NCBI GenBank assembly: GCA_002360925.1
Contig: DERN01000011.1
Location: 494,235-558,234 of the forward strand
Origin: Flavobacteriaceae bacterium UBA3339
GTDB taxonomy: Bacteria > Bacteroidota > Bacteroidia > Flavobacteriales > Flavobacteriaceae
DNA: 64,000 bases
Reading direction: 5' to 3'
Part shown: positions 1 to 9,433 of the stretch, piece by piece
Layout of the letters: the number at the start of each line of letters is the position of its first letter
Numbering within the stretch: position 1 is the stretch's first letter
The notes under the pieces: model-generated
Seen by the model: only the letters and a program-made list of their open reading frames with translations
Databases searched by the model: none
What the model was told of the DNA's origin: nothing
Made by a program: the position numbers and the translations under genes

Positions 1-72
1 TTCTTGTGCAAAAGAAAACGTATAAAACAACAAAAACAGAACGGTAAAAACGGTTCTGTTTATAACTTTAAT
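1..72 (-). CDS. Partial N-terminus of an exported protein (runs off window start)
   Basis: Reading leftwards off the window edge, this frame encodes a short polar start followed by a hydrophobic run and an FAQE-type signal-peptidase site, as in many exported flavobacterial proteins. There is no ATG in frame; the best start is an ATT at 72, or TTG/CTG codons further in. It begins about 12 bp after the stop of the PepSY reductase and would be the next gene of the same operon. The same stretch can form a hairpin (arms 35-42 and 53-60), so it may instead be a terminator. Only the leader is visible, so no function can be given. Confidence 0.35.
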   Translation of the reverse strand, partial: MKVINRTVFTVLFLLFYTFSFAQE

Positions 73-83
73 ATGTGAAGATT

Positions 84-2273
84 TTAGTAACAATCGGTTA
101 AAATTTGATTTTGATAAACGCTTAAAGGTTTACCATTAAACTTTTGCATAATTTCGTCGAGCAGCATTTCTACATCGCGTTGCATTTTTAAAGCTCCACA
201 AATCATAATGGTTCCGTTTTGCTTTAACAAATCGGCAAAATATACTTCGTCTTGTTTAATTAAATCCATTACATACTGCTTGTTTTCTTCTCGAGAAAAA
301 GCAAAATGAATCGATTCTAATTGACCTTTTTGAATATTTTCTTCAGCAAATTTACGATAATCTGTAATTAAAGAATTATCGTGTCTAAAACCGGTATATA
401 AACGAATTTTCTGTTGCGTTACATTTTCTGAAATCATTCCCAAGAAAGGTGCAATTCCCGTTCCGTTTGCAATCATTGCTACATTTTGAGCCTTTTTAGG
501 TAAATGGAATTTAGCATTTGTCATGATTCGAGCCGAAATTTCATTTCCGATTTGCAATTGATGCAAAAATTCCGAACCTAATCCGTTTGGAAATAATTTT
601 ACGATTAATTGAACGGTTTCGTCTTTTTTTCCAATCGAATAAAAACGTTCTTGATTATCGTTTGCAGGATAAATTGCCAATAAATCGCCCGATTCAAATA
701 TTTGTTTTTTCGTTGATTTTAAAACTACCTTAAAGGTTGTATTATCTTCGGTTACACTCGTTTTTTCTACAACTTTAAATTTAGTCAATCCCGGAATTTT
801 AGCTTCATAAACCGCTGGCGTATTGACTAAAGCGTTTAACGTTTTTTCGCTCCAAAGCTTTACCCATTCTACAAATTCTTTCGTAGAGCGATCGTTTACC
901 GTACATAAAGGCACCAATTGTTTTGCCCAATTTTGGTTCGATAATAACTGATCTACTTCTTCGGCATAAGCGCAATAATCGGCATAAGATTTTGAACCAA
1001 AACCAACAACCGAAAAATCGACGGTTTGTTTTTGCGGATATTTAGAAAGTAATTCTTTAAATCGTGTTGCATTTGTTGGCGGTTCGCCCAATCCGTAAGT
1101 CGATGTAAAAACAACCAAATGTTTCATTTCAGGAAATTCCTGATATTGATTCATTTGCGTTATATACGATTTTTGTCCTTGATTAAGCAATTGCTTGTGA
1201 ATGTGGTTTGCAAATGTTAACGTAGTTCCGTTTTCCGAACCAACCAACAATACAATTTCAGCATCTTTTACCGTAAATTTATTTTGGATTTTAGTTCGAG
1301 TTCTGCGAAACATAATCACAAATCCCGTATAAATAAAAAACAGAATATTAAGCGATGCCAATCCTAAAATAACAGCCCAAACAATACTGGTACGACCTGT
1401 ATGAAGATTGATATTTATTTTTTCGAGAACAGCAGAATAAGGATAAATACTTTCGGAAATCAAACTTCCGTTTACCTGATTTATCGAAACCGAACGGTCT
1501 TTTAAATGAACAACAAAAGGTTCTGCTTCGTCGTCGGGAATAAAAGGAAATTCGATACGCTCTACATCGGCTAATTTCGTGTTCTGAAAAAAAGCAATAT
1601 CTTTTAATTCTTTTGCTTCTGCTTCTTCTACGATTTTATACTCGATTTCTTGATTTTCTCCTTTAAAAAAATCTAAACGAACCATAAAAATAATCGTTCC
1701 TGTTAAGGCAATAACCAAAACCGGAATTAAAAGCCAGCGTCCGGTAACAACATGAAAGTATTGCGAAAAGAAATCTTTATTGACTTTTACAAAGAAGTTT
1801 TTAAGTCCTTGCTGACGTTTTAAAATCAGTACAAATCCGCTGATCGAAATAAAAAAAAGAAGAAACGAAACTACTCCAACAATAGCTCTTCCCGTTTCTT
1901 TTAAAAACAACGATCTATGCAAAGCTGTTGTCCATTGAATGAAACTGCTTTTAGGCTTAATTTCGCCTAATTGTTTTCCTGTTAAAGGATCGATATAAGC
2001 TTGAAAAGCGTTTCCATCTTCGTCCATTGCATCGATCATAACAAAATCGTTATGATCTACTTTTACATCGATTACTTCAAAATAATGCTCGCTCAAAGCA
2101 GGTAACACTTGAGCGAGATTTATATTTTCGAAATTTTCTACCCGATAAGACGGCATTTTTTCATCAATCGCATCGTAAGCCAAAATAACGCCGGTTACAG
2201 AAAGAATGAGTAAAAAAGCAGACGATAAAATCGCCAAAGCCAAATGGGCATACCTCCAAATAGATAAGGTCAT
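84..2273 (-). CDS. PepSY-TM / flavodoxin / FAD-NAD(P) reductase fusion (sulfite-reductase-flavoprotein-like)
   Basis: 729-residue inner-membrane flavoprotein. Residues ~1-330 form a PepSY-TM region: an N-terminal membrane anchor, a periplasmic PepSY-like loop and further helices near 130-155, 180-200 and 295-325. Residues ~340-490 are a flavodoxin domain (FMN loop around SENGTTLTF). The C-terminal half is a ferredoxin-reductase module with the RFYSIG FAD motif, a nucleotide-binding GTGIAP and a CGALKM motif before the C-terminus. Proteins of this build move electrons from NAD(P)H across the membrane and are usually linked to ferric-siderophore or haem iron reduction. A DUF2271 gene lies just upstream with a gap of under 10 bp, so the two are co-transcribed. 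The iron role is inferred from family context; the domain order is clear. Confidence 0.85.
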   Translation of the reverse strand: MTLSIWRYAHLALAILSSAFLLILSVTGVILAYDAIDEKMPSYRVENFENINLAQVLPALSEHYFEVIDVKVDHNDFVMIDAMDEDGNAFQAYIDPLTGKQLGEIKPKSSFIQWTTALHRSLFLKETGRAIVGVVSFLLFFISISGFVLILKRQQGLKNFFVKVNKDFFSQYFHVVTGRWLLIPVLVIALTGTIIFMVRLDFFKGENQEIEYKIVEEAEAKELKDIAFFQNTKLADVERIEFPFIPDDEAEPFVVHLKDRSVSINQVNGSLISESIYPYSAVLEKININLHTGRTSIVWAVILGLASLNILFFIYTGFVIMFRRTRTKIQNKFTVKDAEIVLLVGSENGTTLTFANHIHKQLLNQGQKSYITQMNQYQEFPEMKHLVVFTSTYGLGEPPTNATRFKELLSKYPQKQTVDFSVVGFGSKSYADYCAYAEEVDQLLSNQNWAKQLVPLCTVNDRSTKEFVEWVKLWSEKTLNALVNTPAVYEAKIPGLTKFKVVEKTSVTEDNTTFKVVLKSTKKQIFESGDLLAIYPANDNQERFYSIGKKDETVQLIVKLFPNGLGSEFLHQLQIGNEISARIMTNAKFHLPKKAQNVAMIANGTGIAPFLGMISENVTQQKIRLYTGFRHDNSLITDYRKFAEENIQKGQLESIHFAFSREENKQYVMDLIKQDEVYFADLLKQNGTIMICGALKMQRDVEMLLDEIMQKFNGKPLSVYQNQILTDCY

Positions 2274-2274
2274 T

Positions 2275-2766
2275 TTACTGAACTTTTATGAATCGTACGG
2301 CGCGGATATATCCGTTACCTTTAATTCCTTCTTTATTATTTAACGCATCAGCTGACAATGCAACCTCAGCATCTTTTGAATAATATTTTTGTGTTTCGAC
2401 CGCAGATTCAAATCGAATTTTGTAACCTTTTTCTAACTTGGCAGTTTCGAATTCAATTACACGAGTTGCACGCGCGCCACCTGCAATCGAAGCTCCGGTT
2501 ACTGCATTTAATTTTTCTTTTTTCTTTGTGCGGAATTTATCCCATTCTTTTAGCGTATTGTACCATTCGTTATCGGTTCCTAAAACGCCCAAAGTTTGTT
2601 CGTATTGCCCTTTAGGATTGATTAACGAAATTACGACATACGCTTCTTTTCCAGAATAATTATTCATCTGGATCATGGTTTTGTATTTTGTTGTTTGCGC
2701 AAAAACACCGTTTGATATTAGTAAAGCAAAAATGCTTAAAATCATGAATTTTAAATTGCTTTTCAT
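2275..2766 (-). CDS. DUF2271 family exported protein
   Basis: 163 residues from the chosen ATG at 2766; an upstream in-frame ATG at 2799 would put a very polar, Lys-rich extension before the signal peptide. An N-terminal signal peptide ends at VFAQ. The mature part has the DUF2271 pattern: an IQMNNYSGKEAYV strand, the NEWYNTLKEWDKF segment, and VTGASIAGGARATR, which resembles an FMN-attachment or periplasmic loop motif. DUF2271 proteins commonly accompany PepSY-TM reductases, as here, and are thought to act in the periplasm in the same electron-transfer or iron-uptake system. Function is inferred from that association only. Confidence 0.75.
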   Translation of the reverse strand: MKSNLKFMILSIFALLISNGVFAQTTKYKTMIQMNNYSGKEAYVVISLINPKGQYEQTLGVLGTDNEWYNTLKEWDKFRTKKKEKLNAVTGASIAGGARATRVIEFETAKLEKGYKIRFESAVETQKYYSKDAEVALSADALNNKEGIKGNGYIRAVRFIKVQ

Positions 2767-2839
2767 TTTTTTATTTTTTGAATTATATCTTTTTGTCATT
2801 CCGATTTTATTTAGAACAACAAAAGCATTAAAAACTATA

Positions 2840-4309
2840 TTATTTCAAAAAGTCGATTGATACTTTATTCTGAGTTAAGAATTCGTTTTCTTTAGCTAAA
2901 TCGTAAGCAGTTTCTCCGAATTCGGTTTGTAAATCTTTCTTAATTCCTGCTTCAACCAACGCTTTTAAGATTTTATCGTCTTTCGAAATTAAAGCTGCTT
3001 TATGTAAAGCCGAATTGCCGTCTTCGTCTTGCGCATTTACGTTTGCACCTAACTCTATCGCTTTTTTCACTAACGAAATATCGTCTTTATCAACCGCTAA
3101 ATGCAATAATGTATTTCCGTTTTGTTGCGTTGCTTTTACATCGACTCCTGCCGTTTTTAATAAAGTTAATTTTGAAGAAAATTCGTCTGCATTATTTGGT
3201 TTGAACGAATTAAACCAATAATACACAACGTTATTTCCGTCTTTATCTACCGCTTTAGCATTCGCTCCGTTTTTAATTAATAAAGCTGCTACTTCAGCAG
3301 AACCTGCACTCATTGCTTTCATTAAAGCCGTTTCGCCTTTTTCGTTCGCAGCATTTACATTTTTAGATTTCGACAATAAAGTTTCGATCAATTTTTCATC
3401 CTTCCCTTGCGACGCTACCATTAAAGCAGTATTTCCTTCTTTGTCGGCTTTGCTTGCATCTACTCCTTTTTCTAAGAAATATTGAATAATTTCCATATTA
3501 GGACGACGAACTAATGAATGTAAAAGTGTTGCTTGATTTGGATTAACTGCCAAAGGATTTAATCCGTATTTTGTAACTAATGATTGATAAACGTCTAATC
3601 CGTTTGTTTTAGATCTTGAGCCCATTGTAGCAAAAAACAACGCCTGATCGGTAGGTTTTACACCTTTTGCAATTAATTTATCTATGATTTGAAGATTTCC
3701 TAATCGTGCTGCATAATCTGCAACTGTGCGTCCGTGCGCATCTTTATCTTTAATCGACAATCCTTTCGAAGTGAAATAATCTACTAATTTTAAATCGTCA
3801 TCTCCCGAAATCGTTAACATCATTAAAGTTGCTCCGTCTTCATTCTTAATTTTTACATTTGCACCTGCTTTTATCAACGCATCGTAAACTTCGGTATTTG
3901 TATTTCCGCCTTCTGCCGCGTAAGTAATAACATCAGAACCGTGACTGTCTTTATAGTGAACATCGGAACCTTTTGCCAAAAGATTTTTTACTAATTCTAG
4001 ATTTCCAGAAGCCGCAGCCCATTGAAGATATGTTCTTGAGTGATGCGTTTTTTTATCGATTGAGTTTCCTTTTTGATCAATTAAAAATTGAATTACATCG
4101 TTAGAAACCCTACTATTTATCGCCATTACAACAGGATCGAAAAAGCCCGGATTTTGTTCAGACGGACTGTTCCCTTTTGCAATCTCTGCTTTTACCGTTT
4201 CAAGATTAGGATTGTTTTTCCAAAATCCACCATCTAATAACGTGTTTTTTTGAGCATTTCCGAAAAATGCTGCCAGTAAGAATGCTACTGTGAAAAGCGA
4301 CTTTTTCAT
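2840..4309 (-). CDS. Periplasmic ankyrin-repeat protein
   Basis: 489 residues with a signal peptide (cleavage after GNAQ) followed by about ten ankyrin repeats. Typical repeat elements are TYLQWAAASGNLELVKNLL, GNTALMVASQGKDEKLIETLL, GETALMKAMSAGSAEVAALL and GNTLLHLAVDKDDISLVKKAI. Some middle repeats are degenerate. It is therefore an exported protein-interaction scaffold. It lies upstream of the DUF2271/PepSY genes on the same strand (gap 73 bp) and may belong to the same transcription unit. Its binding partner cannot be deduced. Confidence 0.85.
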   Translation of the reverse strand: MKKSLFTVAFLLAAFFGNAQKNTLLDGGFWKNNPNLETVKAEIAKGNSPSEQNPGFFDPVVMAINSRVSNDVIQFLIDQKGNSIDKKTHHSRTYLQWAAASGNLELVKNLLAKGSDVHYKDSHGSDVITYAAEGGNTNTEVYDALIKAGANVKIKNEDGATLMMLTISGDDDLKLVDYFTSKGLSIKDKDAHGRTVADYAARLGNLQIIDKLIAKGVKPTDQALFFATMGSRSKTNGLDVYQSLVTKYGLNPLAVNPNQATLLHSLVRRPNMEIIQYFLEKGVDASKADKEGNTALMVASQGKDEKLIETLLSKSKNVNAANEKGETALMKAMSAGSAEVAALLIKNGANAKAVDKDGNNVVYYWFNSFKPNNADEFSSKLTLLKTAGVDVKATQQNGNTLLHLAVDKDDISLVKKAIELGANVNAQDEDGNSALHKAALISKDDKILKALVEAGIKKDLQTEFGETAYDLAKENEFLTQNKVSIDFLK

Positions 4310-4545
4310 ATTCGAATATCTTAGATTTCTTTATTAACTTTATTTAATTTAATTCTAAATAGCAAAATTAAGAATATTTATTCTGCTACCAAGAGAAAAA
4401 AAGAAAATTTCGATTTTTAATTCTTATTTAACTTTCAACTTGCATATCAAAAACAGTTTCTTCTCTTTTAATTTCAAAAAACTTCTTAATCTACTTCAAG
4501 TAAAATCTATTAAAAATGTTCGAACTTTATACAAAACTTTAAGTT

Positions 4546-5580
4546 ATGGAATTAGGAATTTCAATGTTTGGCGATTTAACGCCGAATCCGCATACAAAAC
4601 AAGCTATTGCTCCGTCAAAACGTTTAAACGAAATGTTAGAACAGGTAAAACTTGCCGACGAAGTTGGTTTAGACGTTTTTGAAATTGGCGAACATCACCG
4701 CGAAGATTACGTTGTTACAAATCCGCAATTATTTTTAAGTGCAGCCGCTGCTATTACGAAAAACATTAAATTAGGTTCGGCTGTAACCGTTTTAAGTTCT
4801 TCGGATCCGATTCGTTTGTTCGAAGATTTTAGTATGTTGGATAATATTTCGAACGGGCGCGCACATATTATGGCTGGTCGTGGAAGTTTTATCGAATCGT
4901 TCCCTCTTTTTGGTTTCGATTTAAAAAATTACGACGCTTTGTTCGAAGATAAATTACTGATGCTTTTAGAGGTTCTTCATAAAAACGGAACCGATATTTC
5001 GTGGGAAGGCAGATTAACGCAGAGTTTAAAAAATGTAAATCTGTTTCCAAAACCAGTTCAAGCACAATTACCTTTGTGGATTGCTGTTGGCGGAACTCCG
5101 GCTTCAGTTTTAAGAGCTGCGCGATTAGGCGTTCCGATTATGTTTGCAATAATTGGCGGATTACCAATTAATTTTAAACCTTTGATTGATTATTATAAAG
5201 AGAATTATTTAGCTGCGGGACATGATCCTTTAAAAATGCAGGTTGGAATTAATTCGCACGTTTTTGTTGGCGATGCCAAAATTAAAGACGATTATTATCC
5301 TTTTTATGCTGCACAAATGGATAACATTGGAAAAGATCGTGGTTGGGCACCGTTTAGTAAAGAAGTGTTTTTGAATACTGCGCGACCAGAAGGCGCCTAT
5401 TTTATGGACGAACCTAATGAAGTTATTGATAAAATTTTACAACAACACGAATGGTTTGGGCATACTCGTTTTGTTGGACAAATGGATGTGGGTGCACCCG
5501 ATCATAAAATGATTATGAAATCGATTGAGTTATTTGGAACAAAAGTAGCACCTGAAGTTCGAAAAGCTTTAAAAGTATAA
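4546..5580 (+). CDS. LLM-class flavin-dependent oxidoreductase (luciferase-like)
   Basis: 344 residues with the bacterial-luciferase-like TIM barrel. The start MELGISMFGDL, the GEHHREDY loop, the VTVLSSSDPIR stretch and GRAHIMAGRGSF are typical of the family. Members are FMNH2- or F420-dependent monooxygenases or oxidoreductases; the substrate is not readable. It is divergent from the ankyrin gene across a 236-bp intergenic region and 61 bp ahead of another flavin enzyme on the same strand, so the two may be co-expressed. Confidence 0.85.
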   Translation: MELGISMFGDLTPNPHTKQAIAPSKRLNEMLEQVKLADEVGLDVFEIGEHHREDYVVTNPQLFLSAAAAITKNIKLGSAVTVLSSSDPIRLFEDFSMLDNISNGRAHIMAGRGSFIESFPLFGFDLKNYDALFEDKLLMLLEVLHKNGTDISWEGRLTQSLKNVNLFPKPVQAQLPLWIAVGGTPASVLRAARLGVPIMFAIIGGLPINFKPLIDYYKENYLAAGHDPLKMQVGINSHVFVGDAKIKDDYYPFYAAQMDNIGKDRGWAPFSKEVFLNTARPEGAYFMDEPNEVIDKILQQHEWFGHTRFVGQMDVGAPDHKMIMKSIELFGTKVAPEVRKALKV

Positions 5581-5641
5581 GTAAAACATAATCTAATCTC
5601 GAAAATAAAGTTGTAATTTTATAGGAAGTAATTTCTTTATT

Positions 5642-6727
5642 ATGAGTTTATTATTTCAACCTTTACAATTAAAAAATTATACTTTACAAAACAGAATCGT
5701 AGTTTCGCCCATGTGCCAATATTCATGCGAAGATGGCTTTGCAAATCATTGGCATTTGGTACATTTAGGTCAGTTTGCAATTGGTAAAGCAGGATTGATT
5801 ATTCAGGAAGCTTCGGCAGTTTCTCCTGAAGGGCGAATTACGTACGGAGATTTGGGAATTTGGAGAGACGAACATATTGCTCCATTAAAAGACATCGTGA
5901 ATTTTGTACATTCTCAAGGTAGTTTAATTGGAATTCAATTAGCACACGCCGGCAGAAAAGCAAGCACAAACAAACCTTGGATTAATCGAAATCAATTTCG
6001 TCCGAACGAAGAAAATGGCTGGCAAACTGTTGGTCCGTCTTCCATTCCTTTTCATGAAAAAGATCATCCGCCTGTTGCATTGACAAAAGAAGAAATAAAA
6101 CGAATTGTACATGATTTTAAAGCTGCGGCCGAACGTGCAGTTGAAGCAGGTTACGATATTATTGAAATTCACGGCGCGCATGGTTATTTAATTCATCAGT
6201 TTTTTTCGCCACTAATCAATAATAGAACCGATGAATACGGAGGGAGTTTTGAAAATCGTATTCGTTTTTTAATCGAAATTATCAACGAAGTTTCAAAAGT
6301 TTTAACAAAGCAATCACTTTGGGTTCGTATTTCGGCAACCGATTGGGCAGAAGGCAGCTGGACGTGTTTTGAAAGCGTAAAACTAGTTCATATTTTAAAA
6401 TCGATGGGCGTTGAAGTAGTCGATGTTTCTACAGGTGGCGCAGTTCATCATCAGGAAATTCCGGTACATGAAAATTATCAAGTTCCTTTTGCAAACAGAA
6501 TTAAAAACGAAACGGGAATTTTAACCGGAACTGTCGGAATCATTAATTCTGCCAAACAAGCCGAACAAATCCTTCAAAACCATGAAGCAGATTTTGTATT
6601 GATTGGTCGAGCGTTTTTACGAAATCCACATTTGGTTTATCAATTTGCAAATGAATTAAATATCGATATAAATTGGGCTCCGCAATACGAACGCGGTAAA
6701 GAAACTATTCAAAATAAAAATCAATAA
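5642..6727 (+). CDS. Old-yellow-enzyme-type NADH:flavin oxidoreductase (YqjM-like)
   Basis: 361-residue FMN-dependent ene-reductase of the YqjM/thermophilic-like OYE class. It has the N-terminal SPMCQYS motif with the class-specific cysteine, HAGRKAS, the paired active-site residues and helix in HGAHGYLIHQFFSPL, and NNRTDEYGGSFENR, all family hallmarks. Such enzymes reduce activated C=C bonds of electrophiles with NAD(P)H. A strong terminator follows. The physiological substrate is unknown. Confidence 0.9.
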   Translation: MSLLFQPLQLKNYTLQNRIVVSPMCQYSCEDGFANHWHLVHLGQFAIGKAGLIIQEASAVSPEGRITYGDLGIWRDEHIAPLKDIVNFVHSQGSLIGIQLAHAGRKASTNKPWINRNQFRPNEENGWQTVGPSSIPFHEKDHPPVALTKEEIKRIVHDFKAAAERAVEAGYDIIEIHGAHGYLIHQFFSPLINNRTDEYGGSFENRIRFLIEIINEVSKVLTKQSLWVRISATDWAEGSWTCFESVKLVHILKSMGVEVVDVSTGGAVHHQEIPVHENYQVPFANRIKNETGILTGTVGIINSAKQAEQILQNHEADFVLIGRAFLRNPHLVYQFANELNIDINWAPQYERGKETIQNKNQ

Positions 6728-6742
6728 ACCCTTCTAATGATT

Positions 6743-6783
6743 CGGCGAAGTAAACTTGTAAAAGTCTTCGCCGTATTTTTTAT
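6743..6783. terminator. Bidirectional rho-independent terminator
   Basis: An 8-bp perfect stem (CGGCGAAG / CTTCGCCG) followed by a T-rich run lies between the converging OYE gene and the DUF2071 gene. Confidence 0.75.
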
Positions 6784-7509
6784 TTACACTTTTACTTTTC
6801 CCCAAGCAACAACTTGAACTCCTTTTGAATAGTGCATTTTTTGTGGAATTCTATTTAAATCAATCGTTTCTAATCGATAATTTGTTTCTAATTCTGAAAC
6901 CCACAATTGATTGATTTCCCAAGGAACGTGATGAATTTCGAAGCGGTAAATTTCATTTTTTTCTTCTGTATACAAACAATAACGTTCGGTTAAGAAAAGA
7001 TCAATTTCAGACTTTTCTTCTACCAATTTTCCAATTCGATAACGAGCCGAAAATGAAAATCCTTTTTTATCAAAAATCGACTGAAAAGCATTCGTTCGAT
7101 TTCTTCGCATTCGAGCAAATTCATACGGAAGTCCAGAAAGTGCTTTGGCAATTTTAGCCGACCACAATTTTCCTGCTTCAATATTCAAAAAATATACGCC
7201 CGGTTTTCCGTCCTTTACAACATAGGTTCTTAGATTGATTTCATCGAAATTCGAAATAAAAGAAACAGCTGGTAAACCAATCGGACGGATTTTTTCCATT
7301 GTAAAAGCTACGAGCGAAACCCAAGCTTCGCCATTTAACAAATCTAGCTCCAATTTTTCGGGAACAATTTTTTGTAAGGTTTCAACATCTACTTTCCAAT
7401 GAAAAAACAACGCATCGTTCCATTCTTGATAATATTGGTAATTTTTCGAAGGATTTTCCCACGTTCTATGATCGTTTTTTTTGAGAATTTCCTGAATTGA
7501 TAAACTCAT
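6784..7509 (-). CDS. DUF2071 (YqjF-like) protein
   Basis: 241 residues matching the DUF2071/YqjF pattern: WNDALFFHWKVDVETLQKIVPEKLELDL near the N-terminus, then AWVSLVAFTMEKIRP, the aromatic NEINLRTYVVKDGKPGVYF-like strand and the VPWEI segment. The fold is acetoacetate-decarboxylase-like, but the biochemical role is unknown. It is the last gene of a closely packed minus-strand cluster (17 bp after the DinB-like gene). Confidence 0.75.
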   Translation of the reverse strand: MSLSIQEILKKNDHRTWENPSKNYQYYQEWNDALFFHWKVDVETLQKIVPEKLELDLLNGEAWVSLVAFTMEKIRPIGLPAVSFISNFDEINLRTYVVKDGKPGVYFLNIEAGKLWSAKIAKALSGLPYEFARMRRNRTNAFQSIFDKKGFSFSARYRIGKLVEEKSEIDLFLTERYCLYTEEKNEIYRFEIHHVPWEINQLWVSELETNYRLETIDLNRIPQKMHYSKGVQVVAWGKVKV

Positions 7510-7526
7510 AATTTGTTTTTCTGTAT

Positions 7527-8081
7527 TTAATCTTCGTCTGTAAAATGTTTACGTTTCTTTTCTTGAGCAAATTTTGTTTGATTGTAATCGTTCGATTTAT
7601 TTCGAGGAATAGAAAGCGAGTTCCACTTTTCGTTTTGAATCATTTTTCCCACAAACACTATCTGTCCAACGTGATACGGATAATGCGCCAACTGACGATT
7701 TATAGCTTCTAGAACCGTATGCCTTTCGTTTCGAATGTAAATAATTCGCTCTAAATCTGATTCGGACAAACTGTTTACTGTTTCGAATAACCGATTCCAA
7801 CCTTCTTCCCATTTTTGCAAAACCTCATCTTTAGATTGCAAATCGTTTTCGAATTCACTATCTCGATTTCGCCCTTCTTTTTCTCCGTCGGTTGTAAAAA
7901 TATCCGTCCAACGCGAAAGCATATTTCCCCACAAATGCTTTACAATCGTAGCAATGCTGTTACTTTCCTGATTGTATTGCCAAAAGAAATCTTCATCGTT
8001 TAATTGCATAAACGTTTTATCGCCCAATTGTTTGTAATAAGCAAATTGTCTTTTTACACTTTCTAAAAAATTCAAATTCAT
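7527..8081 (-). CDS. DinB-like / DUF1572 protein
   Basis: 184 residues. The four-helix DinB/DUF1572 pattern is visible: an N-terminal helix FLESVKRQFAYYKQLGDKT, a central IVKHLWGNMLSRWTDIF helix with a metal-ligand-type histidine, and NRQLAHYPYHVGQIVFVGK with further histidines. These proteins bind a divalent metal, and some are bacillithiol or other thiol transferases. The specific reaction is not evident. It lies 12 bp downstream of the DUF72 gene. Confidence 0.75.
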   Translation of the reverse strand: MNLNFLESVKRQFAYYKQLGDKTFMQLNDEDFFWQYNQESNSIATIVKHLWGNMLSRWTDIFTTDGEKEGRNRDSEFENDLQSKDEVLQKWEEGWNRLFETVNSLSESDLERIIYIRNERHTVLEAINRQLAHYPYHVGQIVFVGKMIQNEKWNSLSIPRNKSNDYNQTKFAQEKKRKHFTDED

Positions 8082-8093
8082 GATGTTTCGATT

Positions 8094-8978
8094 TTAAAAC
8101 AATTCTAGATGATTTTTCCCGGGATGCGGAAGATCTAACTGAAACGTTTTATTTAGTTTTTTAATGAAATAAGTAGCCAGCAAAGGCGATTCTAATTCTA
8201 CATTTTGATGAATAAAGAAATACAGTTTTTGCAATCCGTTTTTACGCCAATCTTGCAAAACATTTAGCCATTCGTCTAATCGGTCCTGATCCGAATCATC
8301 GTTTGCACTCACATAACGCACAAAAGCGGTTTCGTTTGTTAAACGCATATGAACCATATCGCGACGCCCAGCAGTATCTACAATGATATTGGTTTTATTG
8401 TGTTTTTCTAACATTTCGCAATACGCATCAAAAACAGCTTTATTAGCAAACCATTCTTCGTTGCGGACTTCAATAGCCAATGGAAAACCTTTTGGGAAAC
8501 GACGAACAAAATCTTGCAATCGATCGAAATCTTTTGGTTTAAAATTTTCGTGCATTTGAAGGAAAATCATTCCTAATTTTTCTTCGAAAAAAGCAATTGA
8601 ATCTGTAAATGCCATGACTTTTTCGTCGGTATTTAACAAACGACTATAATGACTGATAGATTGCGGAATTTTAGGAAAAAACTTAAAATCATTTGGTGTT
8701 TTTTCTTTCCATTTAGCCACTTGATCTTTTGAAGGTGTGTTGTAATACGTCGCGTTTAATTCAATGCTGTTAAATTGCTGACTGTAATATGCCAATTCGT
8801 CTTTTGTTCCTTTTGGATAAAATCCTTTTAAATCGGTTTTATTCCATTTTGCACAACCTACAAACACTTCGAAAGGCGCATTAGACTTATGTTTTTCTAA
8901 TACTTTATATGTTGCAGGATGCGTTGTTGGCAATGTAAAATCTACTAAAGAAGGATCTTCGACTTTCCCGAATTTCAT
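8094..8978 (-). CDS. DUF72 family protein
   Basis: 294 residues with DUF72 (YecE-type TIM barrel) features: VGCAKWNKTDLKGFYPKGTK near residue 40, FNSIELNATYYNTPS, FFPKIPQSISH, the FLQMHENF strand, AIEVRNEEWF and a late LYFFIHQNVE motif. The family is widespread, with no settled biochemical function. It is the first gene of a three-gene minus-strand cluster with the DinB-like and DUF2071 proteins. Confidence 0.85.
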   Translation of the reverse strand: MKFGKVEDPSLVDFTLPTTHPATYKVLEKHKSNAPFEVFVGCAKWNKTDLKGFYPKGTKDELAYYSQQFNSIELNATYYNTPSKDQVAKWKEKTPNDFKFFPKIPQSISHYSRLLNTDEKVMAFTDSIAFFEEKLGMIFLQMHENFKPKDFDRLQDFVRRFPKGFPLAIEVRNEEWFANKAVFDAYCEMLEKHNKTNIIVDTAGRRDMVHMRLTNETAFVRYVSANDDSDQDRLDEWLNVLQDWRKNGLQKLYFFIHQNVELESPLLATYFIKKLNKTFQLDLPHPGKNHLELF

Positions 8979-9058
8979 TTTTTATTTAAAGTTAAAACTT
9001 TCTATCATGTTGCGCGCCTAATTTCAATTAAAAAAATAACTTTACTAAAAATTAAGTT

Positions 9059-9433
9059 ATGAAAAGAATCGTTTTATTAATTCCAATCTTATTTTTAGTG
9101 GCTTGTTCATCTTTACAAAACTCGAAAAAAAGTTATAACGGCACTTGGATTTTACAACAACAAAGCGGCGGTTTTGCCGGAAGAACTATAAAACCAGAGA
9201 AAGAAATGAAATTGGTTATTAAGAATGGTAAAATTTCTCGATTTGAAAATGATCAGTTGATTTCAAAAGAAGATTTTAATATCGAAAAAGGAAAAGTTAT
9301 CCACAGTAGCGAACTACAAGATATTATTATAAGCAAAAGACTAATGAAAGAAGCTATTTCGGTTAAAGGTGATAGCTTGATTATTTCGCAACAATGTTAT
9401 GATTGTTATTCTTTTTTGTACACGAGGAAATAA
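9059..9433 (+). CDS. Small lipoprotein, unknown function
   Basis: 124 residues. A type-II signal peptide ends in the lipobox LVAC, followed by a short linker and a probable lipocalin-like beta fold (NGTWILQQQSGGFAG start). Two close cysteines (QQCYDCYSF) sit near the C-terminus. No acidic surface-export signal follows the lipid cysteine, so it is probably periplasm-facing. It converges on the response regulator with no gap. Confidence 0.7.
   Translation: MKRIVLLIPILFLVACSSLQNSKKSYNGTWILQQQSGGFAGRTIKPEKEMKLVIKNGKISRFENDQLISKEDFNIEKGKVIHSSELQDIIISKRLMKEAISVKGDSLIISQQCYDCYSFLYTRK

Noticed and set aside
4440..4682. An 80-codon frame upstream of the LLM gene
   Set aside because: It overlaps the start of the well-supported LLM gene in another frame and has shadow-like composition.
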